From the NCBI GenBank assembly GCA_019694875.1, contig JAIBBC010000001.1:1309501-1373500 (forward strand): a stretch of 64,000 bases of DNA. The letters run 5' to 3'. A model generated the notes under the pieces. That model was not told the DNA's origin. It did not search any database and worked only from the letters and a program-made list of their open reading frames with translations. Position numbers and translations under genes: made by a program. The DNA is from Cyclobacteriaceae bacterium. GTDB taxonomy: Bacteria; Bacteroidota; Bacteroidia; Cytophagales; Cyclobacteriaceae. This document shows positions 8,015-16,571 of this stretch, in pieces. Numbering within the stretch: the first letter of the stretch is position 1; each line of letters opens with the position of its first letter.

Positions 8015-9280
8015 TCAAAGGTAAGGCTCAAGCGTTTCAATTTTGGTTTTCAGTAAATCAATTTCTGATAACGACTTTGTTAACGAGATTGCCTTTTCAT
8101 AGCTCGCTTTTGCGGATTTCTGTTCCTTCAGCCGGGAATAAAAATCACCCAGTGCGGCATAATAAATAGAGTTGCTCTCAAGGCCCTTCACGGTTTTTAA
8201 ATACGCCAGACCCTCTTCTGCACTTTTTCCATACCCGGTTGCAATGGCTTTGTTCAGTTCGATGATCGGATCGGATTTTATCTGCGAAAGCAAATCATAC
8301 AATAATAAAATTTTATTCCAGTCGGTTGTTTCAAAGCTTGTCGCGCGCGCATGCGTTGCAGCAATTGCAGCTTCAAGGTGATATTCGCTCAGTTCTTCTC
8401 CGCTTGTGGCCTGATCTAAATACAAATTGCCCTTATGGATAAGCGCTTTGTTCCACCGGGTGCGATCCTGATGCTGCAGTAAAATGATATTACCTTTTTC
8501 ATCCAGCCGGTTATCGGCCCGCGAAGCCTGGTAACACATCAGCGCAAGCAAGGCATTAACATTTGATGAATGCGTGAGTTTATTTTTCGTCAGCAGCAGG
8601 CAAAGGCGCATGGCCTCTTCGCATAGATCGTGACGGATCAACTTATCGGGATGTGTGGAATTGTATCCTTCGCTGAACAATAAATACAACGTGTGATGAA
8701 CCGTGTCCTGACGATCAGTTATCGTTTTCGGTGAAATAATTTCAAGTTCGATTCCTTCTTCGCGGATTTTTTCGCGGGCGCGGTAAAGTCTTTTCGTGAT
8801 GGTTTCATCGGTGGTTAAGAAGCTGTGCGCAATCTCTGAGATGCTCAATCCGCATAGCGTTTTCAGGATTAGCGCGATCTGTGATTCATACGGAATTGCG
8901 GGATGGCAACACGCAAACATCATTCGTAGCTGACTGTCTTCAATCTCATGATCGAAAAACAATTGACTGATAGCAGGTGAAAGTGTCCATTCCGATTTGA
9001 ATGCCTGCGCAAGTTCTTTTTCAATGTGTGCGTGTGTGGTGCGCTGCCGGACAACATCGATTGCCTTTCGTTTGGCAACGGTGTAAAGCCAGGCGGGAGG
9101 ATTTTCGGGAATACCTTTTACTTTCCAAACGTTCAGCGCCTGAAGCAGGGTGTCCTGAACGATGTCTTCTGCAATGTTTAATTGCTGCAGGCCAACCATC
9201 CGCGTAAGCACGGCAGCCATCTTTCCCGCCTCGTGACGAAAAAGATGACTGACGAGCTGATTAACGGCAGGTTCGGACAT
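8015..9280 (-). CDS. ECF42-type RNA polymerase sigma factor with TPR-like C-terminal extension
   Basis: A 421-residue protein. Residues about 10-85 are sigma region 2 (EDIVQDTLLQAL, NPPAWLYTVAKRKAIDVVRQ), about 115-170 are region 4 (LSISEIAHSFLTTDETITKRLYRAREKIRE), and the remaining roughly 240 residues form the helical, TPR-like extension (SEGYNSTH, DNRLDE, ALIHKGN, EAAIAATHARA) that marks group ECF42. There is no anti-sigma gene next to it; this group is instead linked to DGPF/YCII proteins, and one lies two genes upstream at 9719-10063. It is part of a DGPF - SnoaL - sigma - phosphodiesterase unit read on the minus strand. It probably activates the promoter at 10100-10126. Confidence 0.9.
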   Translation of the reverse strand: MSEPAVNQLVSHLFRHEAGKMAAVLTRMVGLQQLNIAEDIVQDTLLQALNVWKVKGIPENPPAWLYTVAKRKAIDVVRQRTTHAHIEKELAQAFKSEWTLSPAISQLFFDHEIEDSQLRMMFACCHPAIPYESQIALILKTLCGLSISEIAHSFLTTDETITKRLYRAREKIREEGIELEIISPKTITDRQDTVHHTLYLLFSEGYNSTHPDKLIRHDLCEEAMRLCLLLTKNKLTHSSNVNALLALMCYQASRADNRLDEKGNIILLQHQDRTRWNKALIHKGNLYLDQATSGEELSEYHLEAAIAATHARATSFETTDWNKILLLYDLLSQIKSDPIIELNKAIATGYGKSAEEGLAYLKTVKGLESNSIYYAALGDFYSRLKEQKSAKASYEKAISLTKSLSEIDLLKTKIETLEPYL

Positions 9281-9297
9281 TCATAAAAATAGAAATT

Positions 9298-9717
9298 TTA
9301 AAGATCGTAGTAGGTGGCGTCTTTTACGATCAATCCGTTTTCAATCGTCAGAACAGTTACAATCGGCAGCCTAAATGAGGCTCCGTCAGGCCCTGTACCG
9401 GTTGAAACAAATTCAATAACTATTGTTTTTTCATGTGGATACATGGCAATTACGTTATCGTGAATGTCAGGAAACATTTGCTGAAGCTCGTTGTACTTCG
9501 CAACTGTCTCGGATCGTGTTTTGGAAACAAATTCTTTTCCAAACGATGGATCGAGAAACAAGGCGCTATCCGCATACAACGTTGCCATATCTTGCCATCG
9601 GTGTTCGTTGAAATTTTTAAAGAGCTTTTCCGCGATAGCAACATTTTCTCGTGATGACGAAGAAGATGAGCATGTCGCCAATGTCAGCAACAAGCTCAAA
9701 AACACAACCTGCCGCAT
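9298..9717 (-). CDS. SnoaL/NTF2-like lipoprotein
   Basis: A 139-residue small alpha+beta barrel protein. The N-terminus MRQVVFLSLLLTLATCSSSSSS is a lipoprotein signal with Cys16 followed by a serine tether, so the mature protein is probably membrane anchored. The remaining sequence (AIAEKLFKNFNEHRWQDMATLYADSALFLDPSFG ... GLIVKDATYYDL) has the pattern of SnoaL-like polyketide-cyclase/ketosteroid-isomerase folds. Ligand and activity cannot be predicted. It lies between the DGPF protein and the sigma factor, 1 nt and 17 nt apart respectively, so it belongs to the sigma regulon. Confidence 0.8.
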   Translation of the reverse strand: MRQVVFLSLLLTLATCSSSSSSRENVAIAEKLFKNFNEHRWQDMATLYADSALFLDPSFGKEFVSKTRSETVAKYNELQQMFPDIHDNVIAMYPHEKTIVIEFVSTGTGPDGASFRLPIVTVLTIENGLIVKDATYYDL

Positions 9718-9718
9718 A

Positions 9719-10063
9719 TTACATGTTGTCGAACTTCATGACCTCGCGAACCTCAACTGCTCCGCCAAGTTCGAAGTCGGGATATTCTTTCGCGAGTTCG
9801 GTGGCTTCTGCGAGATCTTTTGCTTTTACAACAAAATAGCCACCCACAATTTCCTTACTCTCGGCAAACGGACCGTCTGTAATGGTTTTCTTAGCACCCT
9901 TGATTATTTTTCCTCCCGGTAACAGCGCTTCACCGGAGTCGTAGCGGCCCTGTTGCTGGAGCTTTTGTACCCACGCAAACCACTTATTCATTTGCGCTTC
10001 CTGCTTTTCAGGTGAAAGATGGCTGGCATCGCCTCCGATGAAAATGAACATGTACTTTTCCAT
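9719..10063 (-). CDS. DGPF-domain (YCII-related) protein
   Basis: Encodes 114 residues with the defining TDGPFAESKE motif and the preceding YMFIFIGG strand of YCII-related dimeric ferredoxin-like proteins. Family members accompany ECF42 sigma factors; their biochemical role is unresolved. Two starts are possible. ATG 10087 has AGGAG a few bases upstream, whereas ATG 10063 begins MEKYMFIF like family members and follows the A-rich leader typical of this phylum. The ECF-like promoter at 10100-10126 would start transcription near 10092, placing that AGGAG outside the mRNA, so I favour 10063. It is first in the four-gene minus-strand unit. Confidence 0.85.
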   Translation of the reverse strand: MEKYMFIFIGGDASHLSPEKQEAQMNKWFAWVQKLQQQGRYDSGEALLPGGKIIKGAKKTITDGPFAESKEIVGGYFVVKAKDLAEATELAKEYPDFELGGAVEVREVMKFDNM

Positions 10064-10099
10064 AATTTTTTGAGTTTGATTGAACATAATTTCTCCTAT

Positions 10100-10126
10100 G
10101 ACGGGCGAGCTTTCCCGGCATGGACA
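10100..10126 (-). promoter_or_regulatory. Probable ECF42-dependent promoter
   Basis: On the minus strand TGTCCA (10126-10121) is followed after 17 nt by CGTC (10103-10100), about 37 nt ahead of the DGPF start codon. As I recall the group, ECF42 factors recognise a -35 close to TGTCGA and a CG-containing -10, so this is one mismatch from expectation with standard ECF spacing. It suggests that the sigma factor drives its own operon. Inference from pattern only. Confidence 0.5.
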
Positions 10127-10142
10127 GATTTCTAAAAAATTT

Positions 10143-11411
10143 TTAAGCCTTCCCGACCCGGTGGCCTTTTATTGAGAAATAGAGGATATACAGGTAGCAG
10201 GGCAGCATGATTACAAAGAATACCCATTGAAAATCATACTGGTCTTTCAGGGTCGCAAAAATTTTTGGAATAATCGCGCCTCCCGCGATGCCCATAATCA
10301 AAAGAGCAGAACCTCGTTCGGTAAATCGCCCTAACCCTTCAATTGCCAAGGGCCAGATCGCGGGCCACATCAACGCATTGGCTAACCCTAACGCGGCAAC
10401 AAAACCCACCGACCAGTAACCATGACTTACCAGCGCGGCCGCGGTGAAAATTATTCCAAGCCAGGCCGATATCTTGAGAGCGGTTTGTTGCGAAATAAGT
10501 TTAGGAATAGCGCCCAACCCAATCACATAACCTGCGAGCATCGCGACCAGCGTGAATGATGTGAAGTATTTTGTCTGGTCAGACGAAATGTTAAATCCTT
10601 TACCATATGTACCAATGGCATCGCCCGCCATTACTTCAACGCCTACATAAACGAAAATGCAGAATGCACCCAATAATAAATATGGAAATTGCAGAATGCT
10701 GGTTTTGTTGCGTTGAGTTTTGCCAACCGGCTCTGCATTTACTTCTGATGCTTTAATTTCCGGCAGCGGTGACCGGGTAATCCAGAAGGCAAGCGCCACG
10801 AGGATCACCGCCATGATCATGTAAGGCCAGTAGATGCTGGATGCAAATTCGTTGAGCACTTGTTCCCGCGCAGCGAAGTCGGCCGCGTGTTTTACTTTAT
10901 CTTCCAGTGAACTGACATCTTTCAACACAAAAGCTCCCAATACAATCGGGCTTAGAATACCGGCTGTCTTATTACAAATTCCCATCACGCTGATGCGTTG
11001 AGCTGCACTTTCAATGGGTCCGATGATGCTGATGTAGGGGTTGCATGCGGTTTGCAGAACGGACAAACCAGATCCGATAATAAAAAGTCCGAGTAATGAA
11101 ATGGAATAGTTGCGTTGCGTAGCGAAGTGACCGAAGATGAATGTACCCACAGCCATTACCAGCAGGCCAAGTGCCATACCTTTTTTCATGCCTGTTTTTT
11201 CCAGTATCCACGATGATGGAACAGCGAGGAAAAAATACGCCATGTAAAAGGCGGTTGTTACCCAGAAAGCTTTTGAATCCGTATCGAGATCGAATGCAAG
11301 TTTTACAAATGTGATCAGCGGGCCGTTCAACCACGTCACGAAGCCGAAAATGAAAAACAAAATACCGATTATCGAAACCGACTGAATGTACTGGCGGGAG
11401 TTGTTTTGCAT
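10143..11411 (-). CDS. FucP-like sugar:proton symporter (MFS)
   Basis: A 422-residue, twelve-helix major facilitator protein. Sequences such as FFIFGFVTWLNGPLITFVKLAFDL, SGLSVLQTACNPYISIIGP and the closing GIAGGAIIPKIFA place it in the FHS family with L-fucose (FucP) and glucose/galactose permeases of Bacteroidota. Substrate specificity is not decidable. An ATG 14 codons upstream (11453) is possible, but MQNNSRQYIQSVSIIGILFF is the usual kind of start. It is divergent from the nucleotidyltransferase gene 47 nt away, hinting at a joint sugar uptake and activation role. Confidence 0.85.
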   Translation of the reverse strand: MQNNSRQYIQSVSIIGILFFIFGFVTWLNGPLITFVKLAFDLDTDSKAFWVTTAFYMAYFFLAVPSSWILEKTGMKKGMALGLLVMAVGTFIFGHFATQRNYSISLLGLFIIGSGLSVLQTACNPYISIIGPIESAAQRISVMGICNKTAGILSPIVLGAFVLKDVSSLEDKVKHAADFAAREQVLNEFASSIYWPYMIMAVILVALAFWITRSPLPEIKASEVNAEPVGKTQRNKTSILQFPYLLLGAFCIFVYVGVEVMAGDAIGTYGKGFNISSDQTKYFTSFTLVAMLAGYVIGLGAIPKLISQQTALKISAWLGIIFTAAALVSHGYWSVGFVAALGLANALMWPAIWPLAIEGLGRFTERGSALLIMGIAGGAIIPKIFATLKDQYDFQWVFFVIMLPCYLYILYFSIKGHRVGKA

Positions 11412-11458
11412 AGCAAAAGATTTGTAGCAACTTAGCGAAACAGTTTTACACATAATAT

Positions 11459-12370
11459 ATGAGCAATAAAAAAGACTTGACGTTGCTGGTGCTGGCAGCC
11501 GGGATGGGAAGCCGCTATGGCGGGATCAAACAAATTGATGGTTTCGGGCCGAGCGGTGAAACAATTATGGACTATTCGCTATTCGATGCCATCCGGGCCG
11601 GATTTACAAAAGTTGTTTTTATTGTTCGCGAAGAAATAAAGGAGACCGTAAAAGAAATGTTCCTGCCGCGACTGGAGGGAAAAGTTAAAGTTGAGTTTGT
11701 GATCCAGGCGCTAGATACCAAAGTGCCGAAGGAATTTCAAAACCCTGAACGCACCAAGCCATGGGGAACAGCTCACGCGGTGCTGGTAGCGAAAGATGTT
11801 ATCCATGAACCATTTGCCGTAATTAATGCAGATGATTTTTATGGAAGAAACGCTTTTAAGTCAGTTGCTGACTTTTTCAATGGCGACACAAAAGGCGCGC
11901 ATGCCATGGTGGGCTATACTTTGAAAAATGTTTTGTCGGATAACGGAAGCGTTTCCCGCGGATGCGGTGAACAGGATGCACAGGGCTACCTGAAATCGGT
12001 CGTGGAACGCACCACAATTGTTAAGGAAAACGGAAGGATCATCGCAAAAGAAAAAGATGGTGATATCGTGATGGACCCGAACACACCTACATCCATGAAT
12101 TTCTGGGGTTTTCATGAAACGATCTTCCCGCTGATTGAAAAATTCTTTCTTGAATTTTTGAAAGAAAAATCAAAAGAACCCAAAGCAGAATTCTTTATAC
12201 CGATCATCGGTAACGAAATGATCCGGCAGGGATTGGGTAAGGTAAAAATTTTGGGTGGAGGCGATATCTGGTTTGGGGTCACGTACAAGGAAGATAAAGA
12301 TGAAGTTTCCGGCAAGATTAAAGAGTTGGTGAAGAAAGGAGAATATCCGGATAACCTGTGGAAGAAGTAA
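11459..12370 (+). CDS. Sugar-phosphate nucleotidyltransferase family protein
   Basis: A 303-residue GT-A-like nucleotidyltransferase. The N-terminus LVLAAGMGSRYGGIKQ is the NTP-binding loop, and VINADDFYG supplies the metal-binding Asp pair. The fold is that of RmlA/GalU enzymes, yet it lacks the left-handed helix or other extensions that would identify the product, so the sugar is unknown. It ends 20 nt before a strong hairpin that also serves the convergent ndk gene. Divergent transcription from the FucP-like permease suggests linked function, but that is inference. Confidence 0.8.
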   Translation: MSNKKDLTLLVLAAGMGSRYGGIKQIDGFGPSGETIMDYSLFDAIRAGFTKVVFIVREEIKETVKEMFLPRLEGKVKVEFVIQALDTKVPKEFQNPERTKPWGTAHAVLVAKDVIHEPFAVINADDFYGRNAFKSVADFFNGDTKGAHAMVGYTLKNVLSDNGSVSRGCGEQDAQGYLKSVVERTTIVKENGRIIAKEKDGDIVMDPNTPTSMNFWGFHETIFPLIEKFFLEFLKEKSKEPKAEFFIPIIGNEMIRQGLGKVKILGGGDIWFGVTYKEDKDEVSGKIKELVKKGEYPDNLWKK

Positions 12371-12390
12371 TGACGACTCAGCTTTAAATA

Positions 12391-12423
12391 AAAAACTCCC
12401 GGACGATTTGCCCGGGAGTTTTT
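12391..12423. terminator. Bidirectional intrinsic terminator
   Basis: A perfect 12-bp stem AAAAACTCCCGG / CCGGGAGTTTTT with loop ACGATTTGC lies between two convergent genes (nucleotidyltransferase and ndk). A and T tracts on both sides allow it to work in either direction. Confidence 0.93.
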
Positions 12424-12444
12424 GTTTTCAGAATCAATCAATAC

Positions 12445-12864
12445 CTAGAACTGCTCGAACTTCGAGAAGAAGAAGCTTCCTTCGATACCCGCGTTCTCAT
12501 CACTATCCGAACCATGAATCGCGTTAGCGTCAATTGACTTCGCGAACAAATTGCGGATCGTGCCTTTTTCTGCTTTCGCAGGATCAGTTGCTCCGATCAG
12601 TTTACGGAAATCTTCAACTGCATTTTCTTTCTCAAGGATCATCGGGATGATAAAGCCCGAAGACATATAAGCCGTCAGGTCGTTATAAAACGGACGAGCC
12701 TTGTGAACTTCATAAAACTGTCCGGCCCGCTCTTTGGTGAGCTGGGTTTTCTTCATGGCTACGATACGAAAGCCCGCTTCTTCAATCATTTTGATAATTG
12801 CACCTGAATTTCCCGCGCCCACTGCATCGGGTTTAATCATGGTAAATGTTCTGTTTCCGGCCAT
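12445..12864 (-). CDS. ndk: Nucleoside diphosphate kinase
   Basis: A 139-residue enzyme that passes phosphate from ATP to nucleoside diphosphates. Seen: the opening [11 protein letters not shown], the substrate-binding Lys within MIKPD, and the catalytic histidine in NAIHGSDS. Length is normal for bacterial Ndk. A good TAnnTTTG box lies 30 nt upstream (12894-12901). It faces the nucleotidyltransferase gene across a shared terminator and is divergent from nrnA. Confidence 0.97.
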   Translation of the reverse strand: MAGNRTFTMIKPDAVGAGNSGAIIKMIEEAGFRIVAMKKTQLTKERAGQFYEVHKARPFYNDLTAYMSSGFIIPMILEKENAVEDFRKLIGATDPAKAEKGTIRNLFAKSIDANAIHGSDSDENAGIEGSFFFSKFEQF

Positions 12865-12893
12865 TTTTTAGAGTTTTTTTTCTAATTCGCGGG

Positions 12894-12901
12894 CAAAAAT
12901 A
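12894..12901 (-). promoter_or_regulatory. -7 box of the ndk promoter
   Basis: TATTTTTG on the minus strand matches the Bacteroidota primary-sigma -7 consensus TAnnTTTG, 29 nt upstream of the ndk start. No clear -33 TTTG was found. Confidence 0.6.
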
Positions 12902-12973
12902 GCGTTTCCCTGCATTAATCCTCTAAAAATCTGGTGTTCAAGTCAATAATCCTGAAATGCTGAAAATCCTGAT

Positions 12974-12981
12974 TATTTTTG
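12974..12981 (+). promoter_or_regulatory. -7 box of the nrnA promoter
   Basis: TATTTTTG matches TAnnTTTG and lies 19 nt before the nrnA start codon, in the divergent gap with ndk. The -33 element is not obvious. Confidence 0.55.
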
Positions 12982-13000
12982 CCCCTTCGTAATTGCGGAA

Positions 13001-14014
13001 ATGCAAAATATCCAACTCTTTAAGGCTTTTATGGGTCAAACACGGCAAGTCGTGATTGTTACCCACCATAAGCCTGATGCCGATGCGCTGGGGTCCTCCC
13101 TCGGCCTGGCCGGATATTTAAGGAAGAAGGGGCATTCCGTTACCGTGATCACACCAAGCGACTACCCCGAATTCCTTCACTGGATGCCCGGAAATGCCGG
13201 GGTGCTGGCGCTTGATAAGGGAAATGAGAAGTTGATTCATGACAAGATCAACGCAGCCGAAATTATTTTTTGCCTGGATTTTTCCGCGCTGAAGCGCATT
13301 CAGGACCTGACCGATGTGGTTCGTAATTCAGGTGCTAAAAAAGTGATGATCGATCATCACCTTGATCCCGAAGACTTCGCTGATTTTGTCAAGTGGGAAG
13401 TTAGGTCGGCATCAACTGCACAGTTAATTTTCAATCTAATCCGTGAATTGGGCGATGAGCAATTGATTGATGCAAATATTGCTGATTGTCTGTACGCGGG
13501 ATTGATGACCGACACAGGCAGTTTCCGTCACTCCAACACCCATTATGAAGAATTTGCTGTGGCTGGCGAGCTGGTAAGGCTTGGTGCTGATCCGTCAAAA
13601 GTTTCCAAACTCATTTATGATACCAACACGCTTGAACGTTTGCGGCTTATGGGATTTGTGCTGAGTGAAAAACTAAAAGTGTTGCCGGAATATCGCACAG
13701 CATACATGACACTTTCGGCCGATGAGCTCAAGCGGCTTGGGTCGCAAACGGGTGATACGGAAGGGTTGGTGAATTATGGATTATCGATAAAGGGGATTAA
13801 ACTTTCGGTGATGATTCATGAACGTAAGGACAGTGTTAAACTTTCGTTGCGCTCACTGGGCGATTTTTCAGTAAATGAAATGGCGCGCAGGCATTTTGAA
13901 GGAGGTGGCCATCGCAATGCGTCAGGCGGGAGTTCCTCGCTTTCGCTGGACCAAACGTTGCAAAAATTTTTATCCATTCTGCCGGAATACAAAGAAGAAC
14001 TAAACAGAGACTAA
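13001..14014 (+). CDS. nrnA: DHH-family oligoribonuclease / pAp phosphatase (NrnA-like)
   Basis: A 337-residue DHH phosphoesterase. N-terminal metal motifs are THHKPDADALGSSL and MIDHHLDP, and the C-terminal DHHA1 substrate-binding domain carries GGGHRNASGG. This arrangement is typical of NrnA, which removes nucleotides from very short RNAs and dephosphorylates 3'-phosphoadenosine 5'-phosphate. Two FKBP lipoprotein genes follow (23 nt to the first), an order I recall from other Bacteroidota, where the adjacent FKBP is the gliding protein GldI. Confidence 0.9.
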   Translation: MQNIQLFKAFMGQTRQVVIVTHHKPDADALGSSLGLAGYLRKKGHSVTVITPSDYPEFLHWMPGNAGVLALDKGNEKLIHDKINAAEIIFCLDFSALKRIQDLTDVVRNSGAKKVMIDHHLDPEDFADFVKWEVRSASTAQLIFNLIRELGDEQLIDANIADCLYAGLMTDTGSFRHSNTHYEEFAVAGELVRLGADPSKVSKLIYDTNTLERLRLMGFVLSEKLKVLPEYRTAYMTLSADELKRLGSQTGDTEGLVNYGLSIKGIKLSVMIHERKDSVKLSLRSLGDFSVNEMARRHFEGGGHRNASGGSSSLSLDQTLQKFLSILPEYKEELNRD

Positions 14015-14036
14015 TAAATTTTATAAAACAATAATT

Positions 14037-15026
14037 ATGAGAGTTACAAAAATGCTGATGGGGTTAATGCTTGTTTTGTGTGTTGCCTGCGACAAATCAG
14101 AGAGAGAAACCCCGAGCGGTTTAAAATATAAGCTTGTGAAAGAAGGAACTGGCGCACCTGCTAAAGTGGGCGAGGTGCTGGTCTTTAACTTCGTATTTAA
14201 GGATTCAAAAGATTCAGTATGGCGCAATACCTACGAAGGAGATTTTCCTCCATACATCGTAATGCCGGATACAGCAGGCTCGAAGCAGGAAGATGGTATG
14301 ACTCAGATGCTGCGCGCATTGAAGCCAGGCGACAGCGCTATTGTGAACATCCACATTAAAGACTTTTTCAAGGATATCGTTCGTCAGCCAATTCCGCCAC
14401 AGTTTGATTCAACCCTGACCTTTACGTACCAAATCAAGGCTGAAAAAATCATGAATCGCGACTCATTCCAGATTGAAATGCGAAACCTGGAAATGGCTAA
14501 GACAAAGGAACAGTGGGCGAAAGATTCTGTTGCTATCGAAAACTATCTTGCTAAAAACAACATCAAAGCTCAGCGTACCGAGTCGGGTGTATATTATGCA
14601 ATCACACAACCCGGCAAAGGTGAAAATGGAAAAACAGGCCAGTATGCTTCAGTAAATTATACCGGTTATACGCTTGAGGGCAAATATTTTGACACCAGCG
14701 TAAAAGAGGTAGCGATGAAAAACGGCCTTTATAATGCCGAACGCGAAAAATATCTTCCTTACGCACCCTATGAAGTTACCATCGACAGGAGCGGTGTAAT
14801 AAAAGGATGGCACGAGGCGTTAAAAGTGCTGAACAAAGGTGCAAAGGCAACTATTTTCGTACCATCCGCTCTGGCGTATGGTCCGCAACGCAGAGGTGAG
14901 GTTATTAAGGAAAACGAAGTGTTGGCGTTTGATTTGGAAGTTGTGGATTTGAAAAATGAAAAACCTGAAGCTCCGGCCAATAAACCCGGTTCAGGAAAAG
15001 GCGATAAACGTGGATTCAAAAAGTAA
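14037..15026 (+). CDS. Double-domain FKBP peptidyl-prolyl isomerase lipoprotein (GldI-like candidate)
   Basis: A 329-residue exported protein with a lipoprotein-like N-terminus (LMLVLCVACDKSE). Two FKBP units are visible. The first (about 27-135) is degenerate; the second (about 180-305) keeps the pocket-forming pattern YTGYTLEGKYFDTS, GVIKGWHEAL, FVPSALAYG and FDLEVVDL. It would speed prolyl isomerisation in the periplasm or on the outer-membrane inner leaflet. The tail is short, basic and glycine rich. The order ndk-nrnA-FKBP suggests a GldI relationship, but I cannot confirm orthology. A second double-FKBP gene follows after 4 nt. Confidence 0.85.
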   Translation: MRVTKMLMGLMLVLCVACDKSERETPSGLKYKLVKEGTGAPAKVGEVLVFNFVFKDSKDSVWRNTYEGDFPPYIVMPDTAGSKQEDGMTQMLRALKPGDSAIVNIHIKDFFKDIVRQPIPPQFDSTLTFTYQIKAEKIMNRDSFQIEMRNLEMAKTKEQWAKDSVAIENYLAKNNIKAQRTESGVYYAITQPGKGENGKTGQYASVNYTGYTLEGKYFDTSVKEVAMKNGLYNAEREKYLPYAPYEVTIDRSGVIKGWHEALKVLNKGAKATIFVPSALAYGPQRRGEVIKENEVLAFDLEVVDLKNEKPEAPANKPGSGKGDKRGFKK

Positions 15027-15030
15027 TAAA

Positions 15031-15990
15031 ATGAAAAGTAGATTATTGGGTAGTTTGATTTTGTTGACGGGACTCTCATTTGTACTGGGCTCATGCCTGA
15101 ACGATGACAGCATTACCCCGTATCAACAGTTGCAGAAGGATATCGCAAAGATTGATGCTTACCTCGTGGCAAACCCTCCGGCTGAGTCGGATGTTGTAGT
15201 GCGGGATGCTTCCGGTGTAACCCTGGTTATTACCGATCGTCCGGCTTATGACATCACCGGAACAGAACCGGTGCCCATGCAGCCTACTCCGGAAAACATC
15301 ATTCGGGTAGCTTATGTAGGCCGGTTATTAAACGGAACGCAATTTGACGCAGACGATTCGTACACATTCACGCTCACGAATACAGATGCTAATGGTCAAG
15401 ACGTTATTTCAGGATGGAAGATTGCGCTCGGTATGATGACGGAGGGTATGAAGGCAACCGTTTTCATTCCATCGGGCTTGGCGTACGGATCACGCGGTTC
15501 AGGTTCTATTGGGGCCAACCAGGTGCTTATCTTTGATCTTGACCTGAAAGAAATCGATCGTTCAAACGAAGAGCCTCGCTTTACAACCGATAAAACAAAA
15601 ATATCAGCGTATCTGGAAGGAGTAGAAAATGTAATAGTTCACCCGAACGGCTTCAGCTATATTCTTCAGTCAACGGGATCAGGTCAACGGCCAGACATGT
15701 ATGACGGAGTTAAGGTGAAGTTTACCGGCAAAGTATTAAATGCTGATAATACCGAAACAACCTTTGCTCAGGATGTAACTCAGGGACCTGTTAACATTTT
15801 CAGCAGCCGACCTGCCAACTATATTCATGGCCTTGGTATGGGACTTCAATTAATGCACGAGGGTGATAAAGCAAAGTTTTATCTTCCTTCAGCGTTGGGA
15901 TACGGTCCGGGAACAACTACGGGTGTATCGGCAAATTCGAATCTTGTTTTCGAGATCGAACTTCTTGAAGTAATACCTAATGTAGAATGA
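15031..15990 (+). CDS. Second double-domain FKBP lipoprotein
   Basis: Encodes 319 residues with a classical lipobox (LSFVLGSC). Domain one (about 85-180) has VGRLLNGTQFDADD, ISGWKIALG and FIPSGLAYGSRG; domain two (about 215-318) has VKFTGKVLN, HGLGMGLQLM and YLPSALGYGPG. Both are FKBP-like, so with the preceding gene there are four FKBP units in a row on two lipoproteins. The frame extends 25 codons upstream inside the previous gene, but the ATG at 15031 gives the lipoprotein signal. The stop overlaps the rdgB start by 4 nt. Confidence 0.85.
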   Translation: MKSRLLGSLILLTGLSFVLGSCLNDDSITPYQQLQKDIAKIDAYLVANPPAESDVVVRDASGVTLVITDRPAYDITGTEPVPMQPTPENIIRVAYVGRLLNGTQFDADDSYTFTLTNTDANGQDVISGWKIALGMMTEGMKATVFIPSGLAYGSRGSGSIGANQVLIFDLDLKEIDRSNEEPRFTTDKTKISAYLEGVENVIVHPNGFSYILQSTGSGQRPDMYDGVKVKFTGKVLNADNTETTFAQDVTQGPVNIFSSRPANYIHGLGMGLQLMHEGDKAKFYLPSALGYGPGTTTGVSANSNLVFEIELLEVIPNVE

Positions 15991-16571
15991 AAGCACTCTG
16001 CTTCGCAACGAACAACAATAACAAAACAGAAGAAATCAGGGCCCTGCTTGGGTCCTTTTTTCTGCTTAAGAACCTGAAAGACATTGGGTGTGCTGAGGAA
16101 CTGCCTGAAACGCAGCCCACGATCGAAGGCAATGCTCATCAGAAAGCGCAATATGTTTTCGATAACTACGGCATCGCATGCTTTGCAGATGATACCGGCC
16201 TTGAGGTGGAGGCTTTGAATGGTGAACCCGGAGTTTATTCTGCACGATATGCCGGCAGCCAGCGGAACGATCGTGATAACATGTCACTTTTGCTTTCCCG
16301 GCTCGAAAAAAGCAATAATCGAAAAGCGCGGTTCAAAACTGTGATATCGTGGGTTGAAAATGGTCGAACAGAGAATTTTGAAGGACTCGTTTACGGAACA
16401 ATAATCGACAGTCCGCGTGGATCGAATGGTTTCGGGTACGATCCTGTATTTGTGCCTGACGGATTTGATAAGACCTTTGCCGAAATGGAACTGGCCGAGA
16501 AAAATTTAATCAGCCACCGGGCTATAGCTGTGAAAAAACTGATTAATTTTCTTCGCGGGAAATACGCATGA
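15987..16571 (+). CDS. rdgB: XTP/dITP diphosphatase (RdgB/HAM1)
   Basis: A 194-residue house-cleaning pyrophosphatase that hydrolyses dITP, ITP and XTP. Diagnostic motifs: FATNNNNKTEEI at the N-terminus (nucleotide-binding), FADDTGLEVEALNG with the catalytic Asp, and GFGYDPVFVPDGFDKTFAEM. Overlaps its neighbours on both sides by 4 nt (FKBP upstream, udk downstream), so it is embedded in a co-translated run. Confidence 0.95.
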   Translation: MKALCFATNNNNKTEEIRALLGSFFLLKNLKDIGCAEELPETQPTIEGNAHQKAQYVFDNYGIACFADDTGLEVEALNGEPGVYSARYAGSQRNDRDNMSLLLSRLEKSNNRKARFKTVISWVENGRTENFEGLVYGTIIDSPRGSNGFGYDPVFVPDGFDKTFAEMELAEKNLISHRAIAVKKLINFLRGKYA

